Shown here one piece after another: positions 8,356-17,455 of a DNA stretch of 64,000 bases. The translations under genes were made by a program, and so were the position numbers. The notes below the pieces were generated by a model. The model saw only the letters and a list, made by a program, of their open reading frames with translations, had not been told where the DNA came from and ran no database searches. Position 1 is the first letter of the stretch. Each line of letters begins with the position of its first letter. Source of the stretch: Cronobacter sakazakii (GTDB lineage Bacteria > Pseudomonadota > Gammaproteobacteria > Enterobacterales > Enterobacteriaceae); NCBI RefSeq assembly GCF_000982825.1, contig NZ_CP011047.1, forward strand, positions 4,216,001 through 4,280,000, in the 5' to 3' direction.

Positions 8356-8961
8356 TTAAAACGTCATTTTATGCCGCCCGGCAAGCGAGTGCGAAAGCGT
8401 GGTGCCGTCGACCATTTCGAGCTCGCCGCCCACCGGCACGCCGTGCGCGATACGGCTTGCGTCAACGCCATACTGGGCGCAGAGCTCGGCGATGTAATTG
8501 GCGGTCGCCTCGCCTTCCACCGTCGGGTTGGTCGCGAGAATAATCTCTTTTAACGGCTCGGCGGCGAGGCGCTGCTCCAGGCGATCAAGCCCGATATCGT
8601 CCGGGCCGATACCGTCGAGCGGCGAAAGATGGCCCATCAGTACGAAATAGCGGCCCGAGAACTGGCCGGTCTGCTCGATGGCGTGGATATCCGCCGGGCT
8701 TTCCACTACGCAAATCTGTCCGTTTTCCTGACGGCGCGGATTGGTGCAGATATTACATTTTTCCTGCTCGGTGAAGGTGCGGCAGTCGGCGCAGTGGCCT
8801 ATCTCCGACATGGCGCGGGTCAGCGCCTGAGCAAGCCGCATCCCGCCGCTGCGATCGCGTTGCAGCAGCGTAAACGCCATGCGCTGCGCCGATTTCGGGC
8901 CCACGCCCGGCAGGCAGCGCAACGCTTCCATCAGTTGAGTCAGCAGAGGACTGGTCTGCAT
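8356..8961 (-). CDS. recR: Recombination mediator RecR
   Basis: With RecF and RecO, RecR loads RecA onto SSB-coated gapped DNA. The 201-residue protein shows the helix-hairpin-helix LPGVGPKSAQRMAF (residues 16-29), the four-Cys zinc finger CADC...CNIC (about 57-75), and the Toprim domain (VVESPADIHAIEQTG, then FVLMGHLSPLDGIGPDDIG). In E. coli it directly follows ybaB in the dnaX-ybaB-recR unit; here a 5.6-kb fimbrial operon in the same orientation separates it from ybaB. No terminator is seen in the 74 bp between the adhesin stop and the recR start, so recR may now be partly read from the fimbrial transcript. Confidence 0.96.
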   Translation of the reverse strand: MQTSPLLTQLMEALRCLPGVGPKSAQRMAFTLLQRDRSGGMRLAQALTRAMSEIGHCADCRTFTEQEKCNICTNPRRQENGQICVVESPADIHAIEQTGQFSGRYFVLMGHLSPLDGIGPDDIGLDRLEQRLAAEPLKEIILATNPTVEGEATANYIAELCAQYGVDASRIAHGVPVGGELEMVDGTTLSHSLAGRHKMTF

Positions 8962-9035
8962 CAGTGAAATTCCTTAACCAAAAACAAAGCGTGTAGATTA
9001 CCACTTGCGCCTTTATGCACGCACCCTAAACCTGC

Positions 9036-10139
9036 TTAGTTATAGGATAGCGTAAGCGTTCCGGCCGCGTTGGCTTTGCCAGGCGTGACCTCAGCGCCGG
9101 TTTTGTAGTAGTTGGCTGTAAAGAGCAGCGTTTCCGATGCGCCTGCGCCGCCGGGATTCGCCGGATCGGTAAAATAGCTGTAGCGCCGTTCCGCATCATA
9201 GGTGCGCTGAGACGTGAGCAGCGGGATCGGCGTGCCGATGGGGAGACCCGCTTTCCCGCTGTCGTAGCCGCCAGACGCGAGTTTCAGATTCAACTGAACG
9301 CCGACGCCGGTCGCCACGTCTGACGCGCCGGTATCCGAGAGCGCGATAACCGTATTATTCGCCGTGTCGCCGCTGGCCTGAGGCGCCTGGACTTCCAGCG
9401 TGACGTTGGTGCCCGGTTCGCACGAGAGCGTGACCGTTTTTTGCGCCTCGCCCACCTGTGAGTTGTTATCAAACGCTGCCGCGTCGATATCACCCATCAC
9501 AAAATTCAGCGAGGCCGTGTCTGCGGTGCATCCCATCGCCTTTACATCCACCGCAGAGGAAGAGACATCAAGCTGCGAGGCGATATCGCCGTTCGAACTG
9601 ATATTTTCGCGCTCGCGGAAATCCACGCGCGCCAGCGGGGATGGCAAAATCAGGCGGCCGCTGCTGATTTTCCCGCCCGTTGCCACCAGCTGTAAACGGT
9701 ACGCGGAGCCATTTAGCGTATGGCTGCTGCCAAACAGGCTGCCGTCGCCATTGCGCCAGTCGTTATCAATAGTGGTTTCATCGTCATACGGCCCGGCCTG
9801 GTTGAGGGTAAATACGCGCACCCCAACGCCGTCCAGGTTGGTGGGGTAAATATGCCCGCCCAGCGAGTCGCCCGTTTGCGGCGCATTCAGATAGATAAAG
9901 CCAACAAAATAGCCCATGTTACAGTTATGTATCGTCACTTTATCATCGCTACCCGCAATATAACCGGAGTCATATAACACCGTATCTTGCGCATAAGAGC
10001 CGCTTTCCACCACGATATGCTCCGGCAAATGCACCGACGAGACGGAAATATCGTCACTGCGGTCACGCTGGCACGCGGCGTGGGTCGTGGTAGAAAGAAG
10101 CGAGAAAAAAAGCATGAACATCAAAACAGGCCAGCGCAT
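9036..10139 (-). CDS. Fimbrial tip adhesin (two-domain)
   Basis: Probable receptor-binding tip subunit of the chaperone-usher fimbria. The 367-residue protein begins with a signal peptide (WPVLMFMLFFSLLSTTTHA, cleavage before ACQRD), has an N-terminal lectin-like region of about 170 residues with no recognised motif, and a C-terminal pilin domain from about residue 190 with Cys pair (MGCTADTASLNFVMGDID ... VTLSCEPGTNV) and the terminal alternating GTLTLSYN strand that chaperones bind. Being the last and longest structural gene of the operon also fits an adhesin. The target receptor cannot be predicted from the sequence. Confidence 0.85.
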   Translation of the reverse strand: MRWPVLMFMLFFSLLSTTTHAACQRDRSDDISVSSVHLPEHIVVESGSYAQDTVLYDSGYIAGSDDKVTIHNCNMGYFVGFIYLNAPQTGDSLGGHIYPTNLDGVGVRVFTLNQAGPYDDETTIDNDWRNGDGSLFGSSHTLNGSAYRLQLVATGGKISSGRLILPSPLARVDFRERENISSNGDIASQLDVSSSAVDVKAMGCTADTASLNFVMGDIDAAAFDNNSQVGEAQKTVTLSCEPGTNVTLEVQAPQASGDTANNTVIALSDTGASDVATGVGVQLNLKLASGGYDSGKAGLPIGTPIPLLTSQRTYDAERRYSYFTDPANPGGAGASETLLFTANYYKTGAEVTPGKANAAGTLTLSYN

Positions 10140-10169
10140 ATCAAACTCTTAAGCGTTATTCAGTGAAGG

Positions 10170-10745
10170 TTACGGGTAAATAAAATTAATCGTGACGGAA
10201 CTGCTGAAATCCCCGGCGGTGGGTTTCCCCAGCGGCGAGTACATGCGGGCAATGAGGCTTAACATGCCGCTATGGGTATCGGCCTTAATGGGCACGCTGT
10301 AACTGACACCGTTGGCGAGATTCACCAGCGGTTTGCCGTCGAAATTAATTAATTGCAGCCCAAGATCGCCCGCGCCATTTTCCGCCTGATTAGCGTAAAT
10401 CGCAGTTCCCATCGCACCATTGTCATAAGGCTGACCGCTGAACTGTGCCGTCGCTTCGCTCAGGCCAGCCGTACAGCCGGTTAACTTAACGAGCACAGGA
10501 ATGCTGGCGCTATTCGCACCGGCGATAGACAAATCCTGTCGGTTGAACGTGCCAAGCTTCACCACGCTCGGCGCTTCGATGTTGCAGGAAGGCCGAATAA
10601 TCGTGCCGGTGACGGAAAAGTTAATCGTATCCTGACTGCCTGCCGCCAGCCCCGATACGGGAATCAGTGCGTTGCTGATAAGCAGCGCTAACGCCATTCG
10701 ACGCCAGCGGCCAGAAAAAACGCCGCGCAACCACGACTTCATCAT
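10170..10745 (-). CDS. Minor fimbrial subunit
   Basis: Pilin-fold adaptor or minor subunit exported to the periplasm and assembled by the usher. From the ATG at 10745, which follows GGGAG by seven bases, the protein has 191 residues: a long signal peptide (residues 1-35, core MALALLISNALIPVSGLAAG), then TINFSVTGTIIRPSCNIEAP and a second Cys in LTGCTAGLSEATAQF forming the usual pilin disulfide, ending VTINFIYP. An ATG three bases downstream is an equally acceptable start. It lies between usher and adhesin genes with gaps of about 30 bp, the standard place for a tip adaptor. Confidence 0.85.
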   Translation of the reverse strand: MMKSWLRGVFSGRWRRMALALLISNALIPVSGLAAGSQDTINFSVTGTIIRPSCNIEAPSVVKLGTFNRQDLSIAGANSASIPVLVKLTGCTAGLSEATAQFSGQPYDNGAMGTAIYANQAENGAGDLGLQLINFDGKPLVNLANGVSYSVPIKADTHSGMLSLIARMYSPLGKPTAGDFSSSVTINFIYP

Positions 10746-10773
10746 TTGTTCACTCCCGTGAAAGAGGCGGTGC

Positions 10774-13347
10774 TTACTCACACGCCGCCTGCTGAAAAAT
10801 AATCCCGCCAGCGGTTGAAGCCGGTTGCAGCGTATAGTCAACCCGACACTGCTGCGCGCTCTCCGCCCCCCACCTGACCTGCAACTGCCCTTTCGGGCTC
10901 AGCCCGGCCAGATAAACCTGCCCGTCCTCGCCGACGATATCGCTGTGCGCTGTCGGGTCCGGGTTATCCGATGTTGTGACCAGCGCACCGAAAGGCACGG
11001 GTTTGCCATGAAAGGTGAGCGTCAGCATCGCTTTCAGCCCGGCAAAGGTCTGGTAGCGCGCTTTCACCACGGCACCGCGCGTCGGCACCACTTTTTTGGT
11101 GATATTTTCAATGTCGGTATCGCTTTCCTGCGCAAGCCCGCTGTCATCGAGCGAAATCGCATTCTCGTGATATGGGCGAACATAAGGCACGACGGCGTTG
11201 CCGTGAGCATCGGTGTGGACATTGTTCTGTCCATTGACCGGAATATCCTTCGCGCCAGGTGCCGTGACGATCGCGACACTCTCATTTAGCGTTCGGGAGA
11301 ACGTCAGGCCATCGGCGTGCGCGACCATTCCGCCCCGCAGCGCATAGTTATAGCGGCTGGTAAAATTGTCATAACCGTAGCCGCCGGACATTTCGCCCCA
11401 TGAATTCTGATAGTTAAGGCTGACGTTGCCGTTCGTTTTCTTATTGGTGGCGTTATAGCCTTCCTGCACCTGCCAGTTGAGGCTATTGCCGGCAAGCGCC
11501 GAACCGCTCATGCCAAGGCTGTGCATTGTGGCGCCGTGCGCGCTGCTGTTCATGGCGTAGTTCATTGAGGCGGAGGCGAGTTCTCCCTTATGGTCGAACG
11601 CACTGAAGGGCACATTGACAGTCAACGCAATAAGGCTATCGTTGGTTCGCTTAGTGTCATCGCTGCCGGTAACGTTCATGTTCCGGGCATAGCTAATAAA
11701 ATAAGTAATCTGCCCCCAGTTATTGCCATATCCCAGGTTCATGGAGGTCATTTGCGACTGGTTCCAGTAGCGCTCTTTCATCAGCGACAACGAAAGCGAG
11801 CCCACTTTGGTACTTTTCGATAACGTGACGTCAAAGCGGTGCTGCGCATGATCGGTGTTATCGATCTCTTCAGCGGTGTCGCGGGCGTTAATCAGATCCT
11901 GAAAAGAGTAAAAACCGCGCGTCGCGTAGCGATAACTGGCGACGGAAATATCCGTGCCGGTTTCCTGCAACGTTTTGCTATAGCGCATACGCCAGGCCTG
12001 CCCGGTACTGCTTTTCATATTGCCGGGGGTTAATCGATCGGCGAGTTGCGCTTTGGCCTGTGTCACATCTACCGACAGCGCGCCGAAATTCCCGAGATTC
12101 GCGCCAATCCCCAGCGCATAGCTGGAGTAGATATCCTGCGCCTGAGTGATACCCCCGTAGAACGTGAGCGCGTTGGATAGCCCCCAGGCCGCGTCAGACT
12201 GGATAAAATCCAGCGCGTTTTTTGCATCGCCATCGTTGCGGGTCGTGCCGGCAACCAGCGAATACGTTAACTGATGCTCGCGCTGTAACACCGCCAGCGA
12301 CGCAAAAGGTACGACAAAATTCTGCTCGCTGCCGTCTGACTCTTTCACCGTCACGTTCAGGTTACCCGCGCTACCGGTCGGGTAGATATCATCGATTTCT
12401 AACGGCCCCGGCGGCACAGAGGTTTTGTAAATGCTGTTGCCGTTCTGATAAACCGTCACTTCTGCGTCGCTGCGGGCAATACCGCGTACCACAGGCGCGA
12501 AGCCCTGCTGACTGTCCGGCAGCATGTCATTATCGGACGCCAGCGACACGCCGGTGTACGCGACACTGTCGAAGACTTTGGCGTCAGTATTTCCTTCACC
12601 TATCATCAGCCGGCTTTTCAGCGGGCGAATATCACGGGAGACGTGACTGTAGACCGAATGCCACTGATGTTTTCCATCGTTGATGTTAAGCGTTGAGTAG
12701 TTACGCAGTCGCCAGGCCCCGAAGTTAAACCCCGGCTGGAGGCTGACGAACTGACTGTGACGCACGGCATCGTTCACGCGCGACGTGGTGGTCTGCCCGG
12801 AAAAACTGTAATTCAAAAGCCCGGCGGTGATGCCGTCATCCCATTTTTCTTCGGGCACATAACCGCGCGCGCGATGCGTCATCGCCAGTTGCGCAATGGA
12901 GAGTTCAAAACGTTGCTGATTGAGCATTAACCGGGCGGACACGCCCTGGATAGCCAGCAGGTTAGCGCAGGTCTCGCCCTGTTTTGTCAGATCCGGATAA
13001 TTTTCAACCTTGATATTCCATTGGCGGAGCTGTTCCAGCGTCAGGCACGGCAACAGCAGGCGTTTATTCTCCGCCGTGTCGACATAACGGAAAGTAAAAG
13101 TACCGGCATCGACTAATTCACCGTTGATATAAATATCGACGTTGTAATCCCCCGCCGGAGTTTGCTCCTCGCTGAATAAATTCAGATCAAGCGCTGAGGC
13201 TGACGTTTCGCTGGTCTCCAGCAGATGCGGATTAAAATATTCATTTGCCCGGGCTACTCGCATTGCAGAAAACGCTGCGCAGATTATCCCGAGGGTAATC
13301 ACTGGCCGTATTTTCGTTAATGATGTCATTACGCGATGCCCGGTCAT
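10774..13347 (-). CDS. Fimbrial outer-membrane usher
   Basis: Outer-membrane pore that receives chaperone-subunit complexes and extrudes the fibre. The 857-residue protein has a signal peptide (ITLGIICAAFSAMRVARA), the N-terminal domain starting EYFNPHLLE, the beta-barrel and plug region (GFAPVVRGIARSDAEVTVYQNG, then PPGPLEIDDIYPTGSAGNLNV), and C-terminal domains with a Cys pair (AQQCRVDYTL ... AACE). Length and landmarks match the FimD/PapC family (Pfam Usher). A second ATG at 13329 is a possible start; neither has a strong ribosome-binding site. It begins 11 bp after the chaperone gene, so translation is probably coupled. Confidence 0.94.
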   Translation of the reverse strand: MTGHRVMTSLTKIRPVITLGIICAAFSAMRVARANEYFNPHLLETSETSASALDLNLFSEEQTPAGDYNVDIYINGELVDAGTFTFRYVDTAENKRLLLPCLTLEQLRQWNIKVENYPDLTKQGETCANLLAIQGVSARLMLNQQRFELSIAQLAMTHRARGYVPEEKWDDGITAGLLNYSFSGQTTTSRVNDAVRHSQFVSLQPGFNFGAWRLRNYSTLNINDGKHQWHSVYSHVSRDIRPLKSRLMIGEGNTDAKVFDSVAYTGVSLASDNDMLPDSQQGFAPVVRGIARSDAEVTVYQNGNSIYKTSVPPGPLEIDDIYPTGSAGNLNVTVKESDGSEQNFVVPFASLAVLQREHQLTYSLVAGTTRNDGDAKNALDFIQSDAAWGLSNALTFYGGITQAQDIYSSYALGIGANLGNFGALSVDVTQAKAQLADRLTPGNMKSSTGQAWRMRYSKTLQETGTDISVASYRYATRGFYSFQDLINARDTAEEIDNTDHAQHRFDVTLSKSTKVGSLSLSLMKERYWNQSQMTSMNLGYGNNWGQITYFISYARNMNVTGSDDTKRTNDSLIALTVNVPFSAFDHKGELASASMNYAMNSSAHGATMHSLGMSGSALAGNSLNWQVQEGYNATNKKTNGNVSLNYQNSWGEMSGGYGYDNFTSRYNYALRGGMVAHADGLTFSRTLNESVAIVTAPGAKDIPVNGQNNVHTDAHGNAVVPYVRPYHENAISLDDSGLAQESDTDIENITKKVVPTRGAVVKARYQTFAGLKAMLTLTFHGKPVPFGALVTTSDNPDPTAHSDIVGEDGQVYLAGLSPKGQLQVRWGAESAQQCRVDYTLQPASTAGGIIFQQAACE

Positions 13348-13358
13348 AAATGCAAAAA

Positions 13359-14036
13359 TTAATACCTGGCGGTGTGTTCGTTTCCACGCATGCCAAAATC
13401 GTTAATTATCTGCCATTTTACCTCACCATGACTTTGCGCTTTGGGCAGTGAAAAATCGGCGCTGGAAAAAGGCGCGACAAACGTGGCACTCTTCACCGGT
13501 GTATTATTCACCGTGACGGTGGAGAAATTCATATAATACGGCGTGGGGTTATTTACTTTTACTGCATTACCGTCAGCGCTCCACGTTAATTTATCGGCGA
13601 CGGATTCGGGCACATTGCCACACAGGCTAGCCGGGCGGTAAATTAATTTAATGCGCGAGTTAATGGCAATTTGCACTTCATTTTTGGCAGGTATTCCCTC
13701 CATTGCCGGAATCCCTTTGACATTCAGCCAGAACATAGACTCGCGATCGTCAGGCAACGTTTTTCCGGAGCGAACAATACGCACAGAGGCTTTTTCACCG
13801 GCGTTCAGACGAAACAGCGGCGGCGTAATAATCATCGTGTCTTTTGCTGCGGAATCTGCCGAGACAGGCGATATCCAGGACTGCACCAGGTTGGCGATTT
13901 TGTCTTTATTCTGTACGGATAATGTCGCCGCTTTTTGTTGACCATCGAAGATGACACGCGTGCCGCCGACGACAACACTCGCCTGTGCGGCGCTGACAGA
14001 AAGTGCGCAAAGCAGCGCGATTGCTAACGGTTTCAT
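13359..14036 (-). CDS. Periplasmic fimbrial chaperone
   Basis: PapD/FimC-type two-Ig-domain chaperone that caps pilin subunits in the periplasm by donor-strand complementation. The 225-residue protein has a short signal peptide (PLAIALLCALSVSAAQA), the N-terminal GTRVIFDGQQKAATLSV strand with the conserved Arg, the G1 strand region around MFWLNVKGIPA, and IAINSRIKLIYRPASLCG, which carries the conserved linker Lys/Arg residues. Usual length for the family. It follows the major subunit gene by 39 bp and precedes the usher. Confidence 0.94.
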   Translation of the reverse strand: MKPLAIALLCALSVSAAQASVVVGGTRVIFDGQQKAATLSVQNKDKIANLVQSWISPVSADSAAKDTMIITPPLFRLNAGEKASVRIVRSGKTLPDDRESMFWLNVKGIPAMEGIPAKNEVQIAINSRIKLIYRPASLCGNVPESVADKLTWSADGNAVKVNNPTPYYMNFSTVTVNNTPVKSATFVAPFSSADFSLPKAQSHGEVKWQIINDFGMRGNEHTARY

Positions 14037-14075
14037 AGAAAACTCCGGATAGAAGGAGGGTTGCCCCTCCTTTGA

Positions 14076-14612
14076 TTACTGGTAACTGATGCTGTACGTT
14101 AATGTGCTAACCACATTTCCTTTCGTGACGCCGGTGCCGGTCGCCACCAGTTGCGCGGTATAATCCACAGTGACGTCGCCGCCTTCCGCCGGTAACGTAA
14201 TATCCGTATTGCCGTCATTTACATATACCGTGTCGGTGCCATACTGTTTCAAAAGCACGCCAACATTTGTCGCGGCATCGGTCGTGGCGATGTTTTTGAA
14301 ATAACTGTCATCGCCATCGGTTTCGCCGTTAAATTTAATATTGGCTTTCGCAGGACTGCCTGCCGGGCAGGAAGAAAGGGTGATGGTAAAAAGTTTAGGC
14401 GCACCCGTATCACCTTTATTTACCAGATCCGATTTAACGGTTTCACCTAATTCAACAGTAGAACTGCCGTCGCCTACTGTTACCGTACAGGCGGCATCAA
14501 GCACTTTTCCGTTGAATGTAATGGTTTGGCTATTGGCGAGCGCCGCTTCAGAAGCACACAGCGCTGCAAGCACGGCAATAACACCGCAACCGCCTTTCGT
14601 TAATTGCATCAT
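14076..14612 (-). CDS. Major fimbrial subunit (pilin)
   Basis: Structural pilin of the fimbrial shaft. From the ATG at 14612 the precursor has 178 residues: signal peptide MMQLTKGGCGVIAVLAALCA up to the ALA cleavage region, then SQTITFNGKVLDAACTVTVG, a second Cys in ITLSSCPAGSPAKANIKF, and the C-terminal VVSTLTYSISYQ strand with penultimate Tyr, all hallmarks of FimA-type subunits. The open frame extends upstream to 14816, but that part lacks a signal peptide and AAGGAA lies 11 bases before 14612. First gene of the operon, as expected for the most abundant subunit. Confidence 0.9.
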   Translation of the reverse strand: MMQLTKGGCGVIAVLAALCASEAALANSQTITFNGKVLDAACTVTVGDGSSTVELGETVKSDLVNKGDTGAPKLFTITLSSCPAGSPAKANIKFNGETDGDDSYFKNIATTDAATNVGVLLKQYGTDTVYVNDGNTDITLPAEGGDVTVDYTAQLVATGTGVTKGNVVSTLTYSISYQ

Positions 14613-14976
14613 GATTTGATTTATTCCTTTAGATAAATTAACAAAGCATTCCTGTGACTTTATTAATTCCATTCGCATTACTAAATCGAGAATTAACTCC
14701 TTTTTACTCTCATTGTTGAATGGCGGTATTTCCCGATCTGAAAAGCCGTGATAAAACCGGCCATTATTATTACACCTCTCTGAACCATATAAATTCAGGA
14801 GGGGAATAATATTCACGCATAGTAATAATCATGGGGAATTCATACAATTAACGAATACTTAAAGAGAGTTTTACTGGCGTCTTCAGAACCGGCGTTCCGG
14901 CCAGAATCAATGATATAGATGGGATTTAGAGGGGGAAAAGCGGGACGACAGGCGGAGCCTGCCGTCCGGGGGGACA
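14613..14976 (-). other. Upstream region of the fimbrial operon and ybaB 3' flank
   Basis: This 364-bp, notably AT-rich gap should hold the fimbrial promoter. I see no invertible repeats or recombinase gene that would signal FimB/E-type phase switching. At 14945-14965 a 9-bp hairpin (complement ACGGCAGGC, GCCTGTCGT) followed by CCCGCTTTT lies just after ybaB and may be a weak terminator separating ybaB from the fimbrial genes. An open frame continues from the pilin gene up to 14816 but has no coding features. Confidence 0.5.
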
Positions 14977-15309
14977 TCAGAACGGCATTTTGAAGCCTGG
15001 CGGCAGCTGCATGCCAGAAGAGACAGACGCCATTTTCTCTTTCTGCGTCTCTTCGATGCGGCGCGCGGCGTCGTTGAACGCGGCGGCAACCAGATCTTCC
15101 AGCATTTCTTTATCGTCTTCGAGCAGGCTCGGATCGATTTCCACGCGACGGCAGTTGTGCGCGCCGTTGATGGTCACTTTAACGAGGCCAGCGCCAGATT
15201 CGCCCGTCACTTCCAGCTGAGCGATTTCTTCCTGCATCTTCTGCATTTTTTCCTGCATCTGCTGGGCCTGTTTCATCAGGTTGCCCAGACCGCCTTTACC
15301 ACCAAACAT
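14977..15309 (-). CDS. ybaB: YbaB/EbfC nucleoid-associated protein
   Basis: Small DNA-binding protein of the EbfC family, which forms tweezer-like dimers and coats DNA. The 110-residue product contains [19 protein letters not shown] (helical arm), [20 protein letters not shown] (core) and ends PPGFKMPF, matching E. coli YbaB (109). It is 82 bp downstream of dnaX in the same direction. Its usual downstream partner recR has been moved 6 kb away by the fimbrial operon. Confidence 0.95.
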
Positions 15310-15391
15310 AAGCTTCTCTCTTTTGCTTCAGGTCGCTGACGGCAGTGCCGACAGCGAGGCCAAGGGTTACAACAGGCAGCGGCACTGCCTG

Positions 15392-17365
15392 TCAAAGGGG
15401 GCGAATACTCTCTTCATCCAGATCCGCATCGAAGAAACGACGCAGCGTCTGAATATTGGTATCCGCGATAATCGCTTCTCTCGCCTGGGCGAGTTTCTCT
15501 TCGTAAATCGCCTGCCGCCACTCCAGCGGCGTCCGGTGCGCCAGATTATCATCTTCAATGATAGTCAGTTCAACCGGCGCGCCGTACAAAACGCCCAGCG
15601 CGTCAGCGAGCGTTTTCTGCGCCGACGCCGAGTTAAGATGACGCTGCGACGGGCGCAGATGCAGGCGAACCGTCTGCCCGTCCTGCTCTTTCCAGGCATT
15701 CAGCGCCACCTGCTCCACCAGCTTCGGCACCTGCAGGCGGCTGACCTCAGCGGCCCATTCGTCACGGGCAATCGCCTCTTCGGCGAGTTTGGCGGCAAGC
15801 TCCGGCGTCTTTTCATGCTCCAGCGCTTTTTTTAGCGCCCGCGGCGTGGCGACAGGGGCCTGCTGCGCCTGCGGCACAATATTTTTCGCTTTCCAGCGAT
15901 ACGCCTCTTTTTTGGCCGGGGCGTCCTCTTTGACCGCCGCGGGCCGGGACTGCACGCGCTCGGTCACGGACGCCAGCCGCTCCAGCGCGCTGTTATTCAC
16001 CGGCCGCGCTGTGGCTGGCGCTGCCGGTTCATTCTTTTTTGTTTTGGCCGCTCCCTGCGCGCGCTGCAACTGACTGCGCGCCTGTAGAAGCTGGCTGGTC
16101 GTGTCGGGCAGCGGCGTCTGCGCGCCTGGCTGCGGTTGAGAAACGGCTGGCGAAACGGGCTGCTGCGCCTGGGTCTGATAAGCGGGCTGAGAGGCAGGCA
16201 TTGCCGGCGCTTCAGGCGCGTTCACCACCGGCAGTACGGCGGCAGGCTGTACCTCGCGCTCGGGTTCCGGCAGCGGCGCGCGCGGGTGGAACGCCAGCGC
16301 GCGCAGCATGGTCATTTCCACGCCCATCCGGCGCTCCGGCGCCCACGGCAGCTCTTTACGCCCGATAAGCAGCGTCTGGTAGTAGAGCTGAATATCACCC
16401 GGCGGCACGACGCGCGCCAGTTCGCGCAGGCGCGGCTCCAGCGGGGCCATATCCGCGCCGAGCGCGGACGGCGAGAGCTGCACCATCGCGACGCGGTGCA
16501 ACAGGCCGAGCATTTCAACCAGCAGCGCTTCCCATTCGACGCCGCGCGCGGCAGCGTCGTTAATCTGCTGCATGACGCGCTCGCCGTCGGCGGCGACCAG
16601 CGCTTCAATGAGGCTTAACGCCTGATCGTCATCCAGCGTGCCGAGCATCGCGCCTACCGCCTGGGCGGTCACTTGCCCGTCGCCGCTGGCGATGGCCTGA
16701 TCGGTGAGGCTCAGCGCGTCGCGCAGGCTGCCATCGGCGGCGCGGGCCAGTAGTTGCAGCGCGCGCGGCTCATGCGCGATGCCTTCCTGCGTTAGCACAT
16801 GTTCAAGCTGCTGGCGGATTTGATCCGGATCCAGCGCCCGCAGATGGAACTGCAGACAGCGGGAGAGGATAGTCACCGGCAGCTTTTGCGGATCGGTAGT
16901 CGCAAGCAGAAATTTCACATGCGCAGGCGGCTCTTCCAGCGTTTTCAACAGCGCGTTGAAGCTGTGGCGCGAGAGCATGTGCACTTCATCAATCAGATAA
17001 ACTTTAAAGCGGCCACGGGCGGGCGCGTACTGGACGTTATCCAGCAGGTCGCGGGTATCTTCCACTTTGGTGCGCGAGGCGGCGTCGATTTCAATCAGAT
17101 CGACAAAACGCCCCTGCTCGATTTCACGGCAGTTGTCGCACACGCCGCACGGCGTGGCGGTGATGCCGGTTTCACAGTTCAGCCCCTTCGCCAGAAGACG
17201 GGCGATAGAAGTCTTGCCGACGCCGCGCGTACCGGAAAACAGATAGGCGTGGTGAATTCGGCCCAGCGATAAACCGTTCGCCAGGGCGGTGAGCACGTGC
17301 TCCTGGCCGACGACGTCAGCAAAGGTTTGTGGGCGCCATTTTCGGGCTAAGACCTGATAACTCAT
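15392..17365 (-). CDS. dnaX: DNA polymerase III subunit tau (and gamma by frameshift)
   Basis: Clamp-loader ATPase that ties together the replicative polymerase, helicase and clamp. The 657-residue tau form has the AAA+ module: Walker A FSGTRGVGKTSIARL (about residues 44-58), the zinc-binding Cys in CETGITATPCGVCDNC, DEVHMLSRHSFNALLKTLEEPP, and sensor motif TTDPQKLPVTILSRC. A Pro/Ala/Gln-rich linker (about 360-430) leads to the C-terminal helicase- and alpha-binding domains. A programmed -1 frameshift site at codons 443-444 gives a predicted 445-residue gamma. Same order as E. coli (apt-dnaX-ybaB). Confidence 0.97.
   Translation of the reverse strand: MSYQVLARKWRPQTFADVVGQEHVLTALANGLSLGRIHHAYLFSGTRGVGKTSIARLLAKGLNCETGITATPCGVCDNCREIEQGRFVDLIEIDAASRTKVEDTRDLLDNVQYAPARGRFKVYLIDEVHMLSRHSFNALLKTLEEPPAHVKFLLATTDPQKLPVTILSRCLQFHLRALDPDQIRQQLEHVLTQEGIAHEPRALQLLARAADGSLRDALSLTDQAIASGDGQVTAQAVGAMLGTLDDDQALSLIEALVAADGERVMQQINDAAARGVEWEALLVEMLGLLHRVAMVQLSPSALGADMAPLEPRLRELARVVPPGDIQLYYQTLLIGRKELPWAPERRMGVEMTMLRALAFHPRAPLPEPEREVQPAAVLPVVNAPEAPAMPASQPAYQTQAQQPVSPAVSQPQPGAQTPLPDTTSQLLQARSQLQRAQGAAKTKKNEPAAPATARPVNNSALERLASVTERVQSRPAAVKEDAPAKKEAYRWKAKNIVPQAQQAPVATPRALKKALEHEKTPELAAKLAEEAIARDEWAAEVSRLQVPKLVEQVALNAWKEQDGQTVRLHLRPSQRHLNSASAQKTLADALGVLYGAPVELTIIEDDNLAHRTPLEWRQAIYEEKLAQAREAIIADTNIQTLRRFFDADLDEESIRPL
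15999..16056 (-). promoter_or_regulatory. Programmed -1 ribosomal frameshift signal in dnaX
   Basis: All three E. coli elements are present on the minus strand: an SD-like AGGGAG (complement of 16051-16056), the slippery heptamer A AAA AAG (16040 to 16034) ten bases further on, and a downstream stem ACCGGC/GCCGGT (16023-16028 with 15999-16004). After slipping, the -1 frame reads GAA then TGA (16031-16029), so gamma ends with Glu as in E. coli. Confidence 0.93.
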
Positions 17366-17455
17366 GGGCAGGCTCTGAAACGCTTGAGTGGTGGATTCTG
17401 AAGGGGTAATGCTAACACAGCCCCACCCGATGGGCGAGGCTGCCGGGAAGGAAGA

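Noticed and set aside
14613..14976. Invertible promoter switch for the fimbrial operon
   Set aside because: No flanking inverted repeats or recombinase gene could be found by eye.
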